Shown here one piece after another: positions 45,685 through 56,370 of a stretch of DNA of 61,967 bases. A model generated the notes under the pieces. It did not search any database and had not been told where the DNA came from. It saw only the letters and a program-made list of their open reading frames with translations. The position numbers were made by a program, and so were the translations under genes. This DNA is from Phoronis australis (lineage: Eukaryota; Phoronida; Phoronidae), in contig NMRA01000201.1 of assembly GCA_002633005.1 (NCBI GenBank), positions 515,772 to 577,738 of the forward strand. The letters are read 5' to 3'. Each line of letters opens with the position of its first letter. Position 1 is the stretch's first letter.

Positions 45685-48600
45685 TATTCTTCCTTGAATT
45701 TCAATCACAACCGAACAGACAACTCCTGATACACAAAGTGCATGGTGCGCTGATACGGTAGGCCAATTGATAATTTAAGAGCGTTGGCTGTGTAATAGCT
45801 ATAGTTTGTGTAATAACATTTCTCACATGACATGGTATGCGTTATAACACTACTGGTTAATAACATCGAGTACGTATTGTAAATGGGCAAATCACAAAGT
45901 AGTGCAAAACTGAATTTCACGCGCTTTGCATTTTATCGTCTGCAAAATACAAAACGCGCGTCAAACAAGCAACGCTGGAATTCCGTGAAGGTGACAAGAT
46001 TATGACTGACAAATCGGATGTCCCTATTGTACGTACTAATAGTCGGGAGAACATTCAAACTTCTTCAACGGACCCGCGTCTTCGGCAGCCAATTCCATAT
46101 CCTCGTTCATTCAAACGGGAGACAAACTCCAGCTCAAGAAACCCGGTGAGACTGTCTAGCTGTGCTGTCTCAATGTCATTTCAGTGCTCACGCGCCGGGA
46201 AGCCTTGCTGACTGTTATTTATAAACATTTTTAAGTTTTAGTATTACAAAATAAAAGACTATTAAATTCTAACTTGAATATTTGTTACGAAAGCTAAATT
46301 TAATTTAAAACTATTAACAAAAACTAACTGAGTTTACTTTACATTGTGCAAACATGTTTTTACAAAATTTGCGTCATGCGGTTCAAAGTTATAGACACGT
46401 CGAGTTTTTCGGCCAAAAATATCGTTTTTACGGAAAATATTGTTTGCGAGATACCTCAAAAAGTATACGTGGGTGACAAAATGCAGGATTGAAATCATGA
46501 GACTGCCAGGCATTCACTTGCACTTGCCGCAAAATGTCTCTTCTTATAGAACGGAAACTATGAATTCAATCTCACAATTCAACTATCCAACCATACCGAC
46601 TAATCACTTCAGTGGCCGCCATGTTGCTTGAAATCGCCGTTGCTTTCTTTCTATTAAACGTCAAAGGTCACATTTTCCCAACTAGGGAAATGTGCCTTGT
46701 CTACGTCTTGCCGTAACAAATAATAATGTGGACAAAATCGACGAATTTGAAAACAATGTAAAAGTCGTTTTTAAACTTGAAATTCGACCAAACTGTGGGT
46801 GAAAAGTTTGACCAATGTTTTACTGGCAGAGAAGCACTTATAATGAATGATGCGATTTAGTCTTTACAGGTTCTACGTGACCTTAGAGTAACGCAGTTGT
46901 AATTACCTACATGAACTGGCGCCCGTTTCATGAAAACAAACTTAAGATTTAAGACCAAACGTTTACAAGACAAAATGTTTTTCCCCCCTCCCCCTTATGA
47001 TATTCTAGATCCGCCGCATTAATCGCCCAGAGTCTATTTGTGGTCACCATGAGTCTGCAATCCTTCAAGCGTATCTGCGTTCATAAATGATTGCAGCGCA
47101 GTGAATTAATTATCGGGTTGTTCTATTCGGAAAATTTACTTTCACCTGGGAACACAACTCAGTCACTTGCCGGTACACTGTATTCGTGTAAAACCAACAT
47201 AGGTGTAATTTTGTAAACTCAAAGGCAGAATTCCTGCGACTCAACTTTCATCACCAGGTGAAAATAAGATAACATATTACACATGGAGATGAAATCTTTA
47301 GTCACACTCAGACTCGCCAAAATTTCGCCGTCTCTCAAGTGCAGTTTTAATCTAATATTTTCAACTCTGCACCCAGTGAAGACCGACTAACCCTTTTAAA
47401 GCTCGGTACAAACCCCTGGTTGATTTGCGCGAGCACATGCATACTTTATAGCAGTCTGTGGTTGGTTATACTCTACTGAATAAACCAAAGCCTTTGCCAT
47501 AGGAAAATGGTATTCAAATGGCAATCAAGATTTTGACTTTTTCATAATGAAATTCTTTTCCAGCAATGTCCACGTTTCTACAACTCCCCAGATCTTTTTC
47601 TGGTAGTCGTATCAGGTACATGTAAATATGTGTAAACCGTGGTAATAATCCGTCTATAAACACAGAAAGGTGTAAATGCTTGATTTTATTCGTGACAGAG
47701 TAACACTTATTCATGAACGTTGCTACACTATTTAGGTCGTATTCTTTATGTTGCAATTTTTAGTACTGTTCTGGGGTTATGAACAATTGTTTTTTTTTTT
47801 GTATTTGGATTACCCTACCAGTCCTAATCTGGTTTTAGCGATGCTAGAAATCAGATTCCGGTTTGAATTCTCCGATCTAATAGCTTGCCTTCCTGGTACG
47901 GTAACTACTTGTACAAGCAGATGTTGATACTTCGATCCCCTGGTCAATTAATAAATAAATACCCTCTGCAGCACTCAAATGCACGAATGAAAAGCAATTG
48001 ACCAAAGCTAAGTCGTGAAATCCAGACTGAACCTTGCCAAACAACTATGTTTTGTTAGACAAGCGACAAACGCAAGTGATCCAAAACGAACGTAGCTTTT
48101 GTGTCTCTCGCAACAACAGTGCGTGTATGTTCCGGTTGGTAACCATGATATGCAGTTTTCGTGGGAAATTGTCCATTACTCAGTATTGCATCATGAGGTC
48201 TAGATATTAATCTGTTGAATTACGCCAAACAACTGTTGCGATAAAAGAAATCTTTTTGCAGACGGAATAGCAACTGATCCGACGGCACGCAAAAGATGTA
48301 TTTCTAAGGTGTTTAGATGATCCCAGAAAGCAGAAGCCGAGTAACGATAAACTTTTTGTATTTCGGGGGAGGCTGCGTTTCAGAAAAACGTCACAGTTCT
48401 AAAAAGCAAGGTTAATGCTGTTTTTGTGGCGATTACACCCATAGGGTGATTCTTCACGGGCCATTGTACAATTAGAACGTGAAACTATATTCAGTTGCGA
48501 CTCGTCCTCATTATGCCATAGAGAGTAGTGTGATTCGACGTAGACACCTGACTATCGCCACGGCCGTTGAATCTCTCGGAAAAGCGTTGAACCCGCTTAT

Positions 48601-50074
48601 TGATGTAGTACATAGGCCGTTTCAGCCTGTTCAGGGTTGAGAAGGGTTGTGGGGCATTATTTTATTTCGAAGACTTTAAAAAATGATTCGACATTTTAAG
48701 GGGGCCATGTCTGAAATATATGTAACATTTTGCGAGTCTTCAAAACAAATTAACACACGCCTTCCCTATTTTGTCCATTAACTCCTGGACTACTCTGTCA
48801 GTACAAATTAAGAGACAGTAATAAGTTTTGACGAAGATGCCACCGAGATTTTACCATCAGGGTTCGATCACAGTCTACCACCTCCTGCCAGTTTGGTGAA
48901 GATTGCTTGGACTGTCAATTGCATAATTCGTCCCGACAAATTAACTGCCGATCCCCTAATTATACGACCGAGACTTCCTTAAACGTACATAACCTGTGTT
49001 CTAATTTAAGACTTCCGAATTCAAACAGTCAAAAAGTACTCAACTTGGCGGCCACAGTCGCCAGATACGTAAAGGGGGTAATACAAAATCCCCTATGTCC
49101 CGAACCCCGTACATCCGACACAGTTGAAATTTATTTTCGTTGCCACCATTCTTTCCTCTTCTGGTCGATGATGTCCTTTCCCTTCTGACCGTCGCTTCAC
49201 GTAAACTCCTGTGAGGCTGGGATGGCATCCTTAATGCGCTGGTGGGACCGTGTGGCTACCAGATTCATAAAAAGATGCCAAAAACGTGAATACGAATAGG
49301 ATGCGAAAATACATATATATGTCGCACACCCGTACGAACAGGATGACATTCTCCTAACTAGAAATGGTCTCAAAGTACGCTGGTCAATAAAACTTTGTAG
49401 GGGATTTTCAAATTTGTATTTCCGAAGCCGAGCTGAAGTTAAGACTTTAGTGGATAATGATAGAGTGAGTCAGCATAAATAACGAGCAAACACATTTTTT
49501 CTCCGATACGGTCGAGTGTAATACGGCCATGTAATAATGTTTTCCGTATTCACCTCCAGCACTACTTCATCACTGACCTCTGACAAGGAAAGTTCAAAAC
49601 GTAGGTCAATGTCGATTCGACGTCGTTAGCCAGTTCGATCATCAAACTTTCTGAAAAAAGTTTAAAGTAAAATTGCAGCAGTGTAAATAACACTCAACAG
49701 TCAATCAGGTCCCAATCGTAACATCTGGAACAGGACTGTTAATTATATGACTGTACTGTCTCAGTTTTTAATTGCTAAATATCATATCGTCTGCAACTCA
49801 GGCGCCGATTCCTCGTTAACTACCGTGCCAAATATTTTTGTTTAACTATTTTCAGATGTTACAAGTTCAGTGCACACTTACCGTTGTTTTTACGTTTGTT
49901 ATCTCTTTTCAAATAATAAATCGTTACATTTAGAACGGTTTCTTTTACTAGAGAAATCATAAACTAACTCGCAAGTACATGTACATGAAGGATGTGATCT
50001 GCCACGTGAACAGTCTGAGCGAAGTATTTAAGAATATGCCGAAAAAATGAAAGAAACTTAGGAATTCGAAGCGT
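45685..50074. other. intergenic DNA, no gene supported
   Basis: Between the gene's 3' end and the second copy I find only short open frames (below about 95 codons) without domains or conserved splice context. A TTCTATTCGGAAAAT motif at 47121-47135 resembles the end of the 7910-11029 element and may be a fragment of that family. Confidence 0.55.
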
Positions 50075-50220
50075 ATGGGATAAATACTAAACGTACCTAG
50101 ATTGGCGTAGATGAAGTAATATCCCACTCGACATTATTCCAAGTATTGATACGTGGAATAATGTCGAGTGGGATATTACTTCATGTATCCCTGTCTAGGC
50201 ACGTTTTATGTATTTATTTT
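50075..50220. repeat. long hairpin-forming inverted repeat
   Basis: Arms 50111-50141 and 50154-50184 are perfect 31-nt reverse complements separated by 12 nt. With mismatches the pairing extends outward to about 50075 and 50220 (for example ACGTACCTAGA against TCTAGGCACGT). It abuts the left boundary of the duplicated block. It could be a hairpin MITE or fold-back element. Confidence 0.85.
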
Positions 50221-50627
50221 AAACTGGGTCAGCCTGACTGAAATGTGTCCATGTAGCTGTACCATGAAGACGTGAGGCCACGCGAGATATCTTCATGTAT
50301 TACAAGTGAAGCACTTGATCACACCAGCTTCCTTCGCAAGATTATTGCGTCTGAGAAGATCAACTCACTACATGTACACAAATAGTGTATTGGGTCTCTC
50401 AGAGGAGTTTCTTTAAAACACATCCGCGCTAACTTAAATCGAGTTCGTGACGCTGGTTTTATACGATGAAAACTCTCATGAAAAAATGTTCAAACTGCAA
50501 CAATTCCTTTGGATGGTTTGAAATCTTGAACTAAGCTCATTCACAAGTGGGCATTCTCTGTTCCAATAGGAGCCACTAAGTTTCCGATAACTGAATCTTA
50601 TCGTTGATGCATTGTCATTGAGTAAAG

Positions 50628-50632
50628 CTCAG
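50628..50632. repeat. BEL/Pao target site duplication CTCAG (left)
   Basis: CTCAG here equals CTCAG at 55536-55540. The left duplication copy has CTCAA uninterrupted at about 998-1002. Five base pairs is within the range of BEL/Pao integrases. Confidence 0.65.
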
Positions 50633-51215
50633 TATTAGTGTGGGCGATAGAATAACGCGTCACCTTCGTTTAAAACGTTTTATTCTTGAAGAGACGGTTA
50701 TCTGCAAACGATAAATACAGTTTGTCAAACAACGGAACTAAACAATGTTCTCAAAACGTTACCCAATAGTCAATACGGCTAACACACGGGACTCGAACCC
50801 GCATAAGACAAAACCATCACAAAGCAGCTGTTACAGTTCAACAATTAAGCACTAGTCGTACAATGTCCAAAAGACCTACATGAATAGACGAAACGTAAAG
50901 CCTTAACATAATTACATGTACTTACTGGAGTTTTCCGCGTGGCCCAGCTAATAATCTCTCTACAGTGCATCACAACATGTTGAGACCAATATTCGAAATG
51001 AGCGCTGTAAATGACTGCTGAGGCTAAAATCCATCAAAACTGCACTGTGATTGGTTATGTTACAATGGTAGCATCTATTTAGCCAATAAACAATTACCTA
51101 GGAGCGGGGGTAGGCAGCAATTACAATGCACTCTGGAAACGCCCTAAGGTGTACATACAACGCCTCTAGTGGACATAAAGATCCTAAACACACGACTAAT
51201 GCTCCTGCATTAACA
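50633..51215 (-). repeat. BEL/Pao 3' LTR (sense on minus strand)
   Basis: Direct repeat of 54956-55535. Start near 50633 (TATTAGTGTGGGCG), end ...GCATTAACA at 51215. On the minus strand it contains a tRNA T-arm-like GGGTTCGAGTCCC at 50788-50800. Confidence 0.9.
50789..50855 (-). promoter_or_regulatory. tRNA-like box B (and weak box A) in the LTR
   Basis: On the minus strand GCGGG-TTCGAGT-CCCGT forms a five-pair T-arm stem (one G-T) with a seven-base TTCRANY loop. About 50 nt upstream on the same strand, AGTGCTTAATTGTTGAAC loosely resembles a box A / D arm. No acceptor or anticodon stem is convincing. It could be a pol III promoter-like or captured tRNA segment. Confidence 0.4.
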
Positions 51216-51304
51216 TTCCCCCCGGAAGCATGGCATATGCTTTACAATTACAAATACTAAATAATCAAATACAATCGATCACATAAATGTACGACTTAAC
51301 AAAA
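51216..51304 (-). other. BEL/Pao 3' non-coding region
   Basis: Between the coding remnant and the 3' LTR. Polypurine (on minus) near 51216-51225 abuts the LTR and is a candidate polypurine tract. Confidence 0.5.
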
Positions 51305-51949
51305 TCATTGGTCCTCCATGGGCAGCAGTACCACAGTCTTGTGAACTGGTCGCTTCAATGTCCCGTTCAGCGTCTTGACCTCGAGGCGGCGTACACGACC
51401 ACGATCATCTGGATGTACACAAGACACTCGGCCCATCAACTACTTATTACGAGGTAGGTTGTCGTCCTTGATGAGAACTACGTCACCAATACTTGCATTA
51501 CGCTTCGGCGAAGTCCACTTGGAGCGAGCTTGCAAGGATAGCAGGAATTCGTTTCTCCATCGTCTCCAGATGAGGTCCACTAAAAACTGAACACGACGCC
51601 ATCTCTTTCGCATATAAACATCCTGAAGCTGAGGAAACTGGCCCGGGGGAGGCAGGATAACTGATGACCTCAGGGTTAAGATATTGCTTGGCGACAATGG
51701 CTTCAAATCATCTGCGTCCGTCGTCATTGGAGTAAGAGGGCGTGAATTGACCATGGCTTCCACTTCGCAGAACAAAGTACGCAGCGATTCGTCATCCAGA
51801 CAGCTACCTGCATCCTGTCGTATAACCTCTTCTTCCTTGTCCACTAAAGGGAGGCAGTTGTCCACCGTTCTGATCTGCCTTTCCCAGGCGCCTCCCATGT
51901 GGCTGGATGTGGGAGGGTTGAACTTCCGGTCAATGTCCATCTGGAGCAA
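51305..51949 (-). pseudogene. BEL/Pao integrase C-terminus and DUF5641-like tail
   Basis: The frame contains KFNPPTSSHMGGAWERQIR, then AMVNSRPLTPM and SNILTLRS: the W-x-F-N-P-P ... H-x-G-G-x-W-E-R and N-S-R-P-L-T regions of a BEL/Pao integrase. After them come RRWRNEFLLSLQARSKW and GDVVLIKDDNLPR of the DUF5641 tail. A TAG at 51440-51442 falls where a Trp is normally expected before the GRV motif. The frame continues past it (LMGRVSCVHPDDRGRVRR) to a terminal stop at 51305. The integrase catalytic core is absent. Confidence 0.85.
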
Positions 51950-51976
51950 AGTTCGCTGAACTGCCGCATAATCAAT

Positions 51977-53275
51977 TTATGCAATGGTCTCTTTCACTTC
52001 CCTGTACGCACCTACAAAATTTGTCTCGTTATCAGGCTTGCTTGGATGATAAACACAGTCATGAGGAAGATACCAGCAGCGGCCTTCGGGTGTTTGAAGC
52101 TTTTCTGTGGGAACCCTTTTGGTGTAACCCTTCTCAACAATGACTTCTACGAATGCGACGTAGTCATCCCTATATCTTGAATTTCGCGGCATCTTCTTCT
52201 GCCAGTTTGCACGTGTCACGGCTTGCTGTCTGTTGTCTGGAAATATGGCGTTCTGGTCACGAAAAGGGAGTGGAATAACGTAGTGGCCATCCGTCATAGT
52301 CGTTCCACTATCCACCATATTCAGGAACGCACGATACTCCACAGACAATCCACGTTCGTCAGTCACAGCACTGGGGTTATCTCTGAAATCAAAGTCAAGG
52401 CGACTGATTACAGCATTAGGATTCAAAACTTCTTGATGACCTTCCTGGACTGTTATGTGACAACACGATACAGTATTAGACATTGATGCAGAGCAGGGTC
52501 CATTAATGGTCCAGCCATGCCGTAACAAAACTGCGAAGGGACCGTCTTGTTGCGAGGGCACGACACGTAATGGTTCAAGTGCACGTGGACAGTTGCTACC
52601 AATAAGCAAGTCGATGGTAAGAATGGGTTGATATCTATGGATCAGTTCAGATACTTCAGACATACCTGGAATCTTGCGCAAAACATTTGGCTGGGGAATT
52701 TGTCGATGGTCCACTGGTATGTCACACCTCGTGTACGTCTTCGGTAGGTTAAGGGGATTACCTTTGTTCCAGTCGGAAACAACGAGCCCTTCTACTGCCC
52801 TGGAGTCGATCTCCGAACTTCGATGCATGGTGCTAAGCTGTAATGCTAATGGGGTCGATGGCACCTCCAGTCGCTCCAGTAGTCTTTCTGTAATAAACGT
52901 TGCCGTACTACCTGGGTCGTAGAGTGCGTAGGTGTCCATCACAACACTTCCAGTCTCATGATGCACCTTCACAGGGAGTATAGCCTGAAAAACACATTTG
53001 TCATCATTTACCAAACAACAGTGCTCACCAGCCAACTTCACAGTTGTTGACTCTTGGTCTCCAGATGCGTAAGAGTCGTCGTGAAGGCACGTGGGGTGTC
53101 GCTTACTGCACTTACTACAAGTCTTCCTATTTCGACAGCCTTTAAACACATGATTTCTGCCAAGGCATCCGTAGCACAAATTCTGATCCTTGACGAATTC
53201 TTTCTCTCTGATATTGGCTTCTGAAGCAGTGTCTTGCAATCCTCTAGTCGATGAGACTGTTTGCAGAACAAACAA
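51977..53275 (-). pseudogene. BEL/Pao zinc knuckles, protease and start of RT
   Basis: An open frame of 432 codons. Residues 34-63 carry CYGCLGRNHVFKGC and CSKCSKRHPTCLH knuckles. The retropepsin motif is ALYDPGSTATFI with D120-P-G-S. Later come LLIGSNCP, HGWTINGP, a YVIPLPF segment and WYLPHDCVYHPSKPD from the N-terminal part of reverse transcriptase. The frame then leaves the family at about residue 417 and stops, marking the left edge of the internal deletion. A one-base shift against the gag frame occurs near 53195-53205, inside the segment ERKN/EKEFVKD. Confidence 0.85.
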
Positions 53276-54951
53276 GAGGGGTTACAACTCACATCGGATT
53301 TCGTAACAAACAAAGATGCACGTTGTTTTTTCTCCAGGGCTGTCTTCTTTGGGTGGTCCTCTGCAAGTGCGTCTCGTCCAAACACCGGGTCATTGTTGGC
53401 TTGAGACGTACGTTGAATGAACATCACCAAATCGCTGAAAACTGGGATAGCGCATGAGCTCCGCAGCACAGCTACCCTGTCCCTCCATTTGTTTTGCATA
53501 TACGCAGGAAGTTTCCGTACCACTGTCTGCATATTTGGAGGATGGTCCAATACCTCTAAGTGCGGTATACCTCTCATGGCGTGGCGGCATTTTTGTAGGA
53601 AACAGCACAGTCGTTTCAAGCGTTATCCATCGTCTTGCTTGATAATGGGCCATGATGTAAGCCGTTCAATGTACGCAGCAGCTATGCGATAATGGTCACC
53701 ATACTCTTCCTGTAGTAGTTGCCTCGCGGTGGCATAACCTGTGTGAGATTCCATATATAAACAACCACCGATAAGATCTTTGGTCTCACCTGTCAAGTGC
53801 TGGTCCAAGTAATAGAGCAGGTCAGAATAAGAAGTTACTTTACTTGCTATGCGAGCGTCAAACGACATGATGAAAGCTTGGTACTCTAACACGTTTCCGC
53901 AGAAGGTGGGGACCTCAGTATTTGGCAACGCTAGTGAAGAAGCCAGTTGCTTACAGGTAGCAAGAACGTCCTGTCTTTGAATATCAGACCTATTCACAAA
54001 CTGATTTGGAACTGTGGGGAGAAACACCGGTGCCGATGGATTCGGATTATGGCTGCCATTGTATGAGCAATAAACAGGATCTGGTAGTGTACCCGGATGA
54101 AAAGTGATACCATGTGGTGCAGTAATAGGTGCCCGTATAGGCGGAGGAGCGTAAACACTACTGACCTGCATTGGTGCTGGCGGGGCTGTACGGCTGGTAG
54201 GAGGCGTTTGCACCGATATAGGAAACGGAACCGCTGTCGCTGTCTCCGAAGCCGGAAGTCTGACAAATGACGTAGTAATAGGCATGGTCGATGAACTAGC
54301 TGGTAATGGCATTGTCGTTGGACGCACACAAGGCATCGCTGATATCGAGGTAGACTGCGTTCTAAGTGGCATAAACACCGGAGAATAATGGGCACCTGTT
54401 GTCGTGGACGCCGGCAGGGAGTGGACAGCAGATGGCACAGACACTTGCTCGGAACTGACAAACGCTGGCTCAACCAGCTGCATAGAGTTGATGTATTGTG
54501 ATCCGGAATGCACCACTTCGTGTGCGACAGGTAGCTCAGGCGTCGGTGTGGAATGGGTGACCTGTGGCGAAGTCTCTATGACAGAATTGACATCGTGTGG
54601 CACAGTTGTTTACGAATCATGAACAATAGGTGGCATAAACGTCGACGATTGCACGGGTGATGACGCCATTTCAAACATAGGTTTTGTACCAAAACTAGTG
54701 TCCAGTTCGTCCAGCACTTCTTGTCTGGCTTGTGTTGCTTTAATTTCAGTCGTTAACTGTAGCTCCTTGGCTCTAGCTTCCAAAAATAACTGTTCCTGTT
54801 TAATTTTGAATTCTTCTTTTAGAGCTTCCCTACTAGCTAACAGTTCTGCTTTTTTGGCTCTGTCCGATATTGATGCCGAAGATTTCTGGGACACTGAAGA
54901 CAGGGAATCATAGTCGGTTTCTTCGGTATTCGCTGCCTCAGCCATCTCCAA
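53038..54951 (-). pseudogene. BEL/Pao gag (DUF1759-like), interrupted
   Basis: One reading frame broken by two stop codons, at 54610-54612 and 53623-53625. The N-terminal part is a coiled coil (ELLASREALKEEFKIKQEQL). It is followed by a Ser/Thr/Pro-rich stretch and then the DUF1759-like region: VPTFCGNVLEYQAFIMSFDA, LLYYLDQHLTGETKDLIGG, and after the second stop VRKLPAYMQNKWRD. The Cys cluster CLFCKQSHRLEDC ends the useful frame, after which coding moves to the protease frame. The ATG at 54949-54951 lies directly behind the 5' LTR. Confidence 0.85.
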
Positions 54952-54955
54952 TAAC

Positions 54956-55535
54956 CATTAGTGTGGGCGATAGAATAACGCGTCAGCTTCGTTTAAAACG
55001 TTTTATCCTTGAAGAGACGGTTATCTGCAAACGATAAATACAGTTTGTCAAACAACGGAACCAAACAATATTCTCAAAACGTTACACAATAGTCAGTACG
55101 GCTAGCACACGGGACTCGAACCCGCATAAGACAAAACCATCACAAAGCAGCCGTTACAGTTCAACAATTAAACACTAGTCCTACAATGTCCAACAGACCT
55201 ACATGAATAGACTAAACGTAAAGCCTTAACAGAATTACATGTACTTACTGGAGTTTTCTGCGTGGCCCAGCTAATAATCTCTCTACTGCATCACAACATG
55301 TTGAAAACAATATTCGAAATGAGCGCTGTAAATGACTGCTGAGGCTAAAAACCATCAAAACTGCACAGTGATTAGTTGTATTACAATGGTAGCATCTATT
55401 TAGCCAATAAACAATTACCTAGGAGCGGGGTAGACAGCAATTACAATGCACTCTGGAAACGCCCTAAGGTGTACATACAACGCCTCTAGTGGACATAAAG
55501 ATCCTGAACAAAAGACTAATGCTCCTGCATTAACA
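54956..55535 (-). repeat. BEL/Pao 5' LTR (sense on minus strand)
   Basis: Direct repeat of 50633-51215. It carries the same tRNA-like box B at 55112-55122. Right target duplication CTCAG at 55536-55540. Confidence 0.9.
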
Positions 55536-55540
55536 CTCAG

Positions 55541-56284
55541 CATACACACAATTGATGTCTAAACGAAGACTGGACGCAGTACTGGGGAGGGTAAGATTGC
55601 TCTTGGTAGGGCTTTATTAACTTCAACAACAGTGTTCAGTCTTAGGATTAGGGTTCTAGTGGCCAACGTGAAAACATACCACAGCAATATACATGTATGT
55701 TTTATGTGTATTTTAATATCCAACAATTTTAAAGCGGCTACAAACCTTGTTTTCCGTCACAGAAACTCTTGATCTAGACCAAGTACTGCCATAAAAATTA
55801 CATCGACTAATTACTGACTCACATGAGAAGTACCTATGGGAGCTTAGGAAAATAATACCACGATTATTTCAAACCATAGTCGCTGCAGAAAGTGACTAGG
55901 CGTGACAAGCCAATGTTCTCACCCTGGTCTAAAATTACAGTTATTTAGTTACATGCAAGCTAAAACTACCTCTAAACTGATTAAGACCAATTTTCAACGG
56001 TTTTCGATATAAATCGAAAGTTAACTTTTGTGAAGCATGTCTGATTTATAGCTGTTTTAACTTGAACCAAGTGTACCAAACATTGCTTATGTAGACGTAT
56101 ACATCAATATACTGTAGGACAATTTCTTCTCACGCCATCATTTCGTTTCGGTTGACAGGTTTTCGGGGAATGAGCATGAATTAATGGTTTTATACTTGAG
56201 GCAACACGATTTGGGGTCACATCATTCGCATCGTTCAACTGGTTAGGCATCTACCACGCAGGGTTGACAAGAGTTGCACCTATA
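55541..56284 (+). other. 5' flank of the paralog
   Basis: Aligns by eye with about 1035-1745 (shared GAAGACTGGACGCA, TTCTAGTGGCCAACGTGAAAA). The TATA-like TTTATAC at 56188 and the TCAC start element near 56217 are retained. No separate gene. Confidence 0.7.
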
Positions 56285-56370
56285 ATGCCAGTCGTATTCA
56301 AAAGAATGTCTTCTCTTCTGCAACTGCTAATTTTTACTTCATGGTTTGCTTTCATTCAATGTCTTACGGG
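56285..56370 (+). CDS. paralog exon 1: signal peptide
   Basis: Same length (86 nt), phase and donor as exon 1 of the big gene. It reads FKRMSSLLQLLIFTSWFAFI then QCLTG. The frame is intact and substitutions are mostly conservative, which suggests a functional paralog rather than debris. The rest of the gene lies beyond the right edge of the window. Confidence 0.82.

Larger units (their letters stand above)
50633..55535 (-). mobile_element. BEL/Pao LTR retrotransposon, internally deleted
   Basis: Two direct LTRs of about 580 bp enclose minus-strand coding remnants in the order gag (DUF1759-like), CCHC knuckles, Pao-type aspartic protease, start of reverse transcriptase, then integrase C-terminus with a DUF5641-like tail. 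The reverse transcriptase core, RNase H and integrase catalytic core are missing, so this 4.9-kb copy is non-autonomous. Three in-frame stops and one frameshift also break it. On the sense (minus) strand the LTR begins TGTTAATGC and a TGG follows it, as expected for a primer-binding site. The LTRs differ at roughly 20-25 positions by eye, so the insertion is not recent. Confidence 0.9.

Noticed and set aside
53994-54622. Long overlapping frames on either strand in the gag Ser/Thr/Pro region
   Set aside because: Shadows of the BEL/Pao gag frame, which has the DUF1759-like match.
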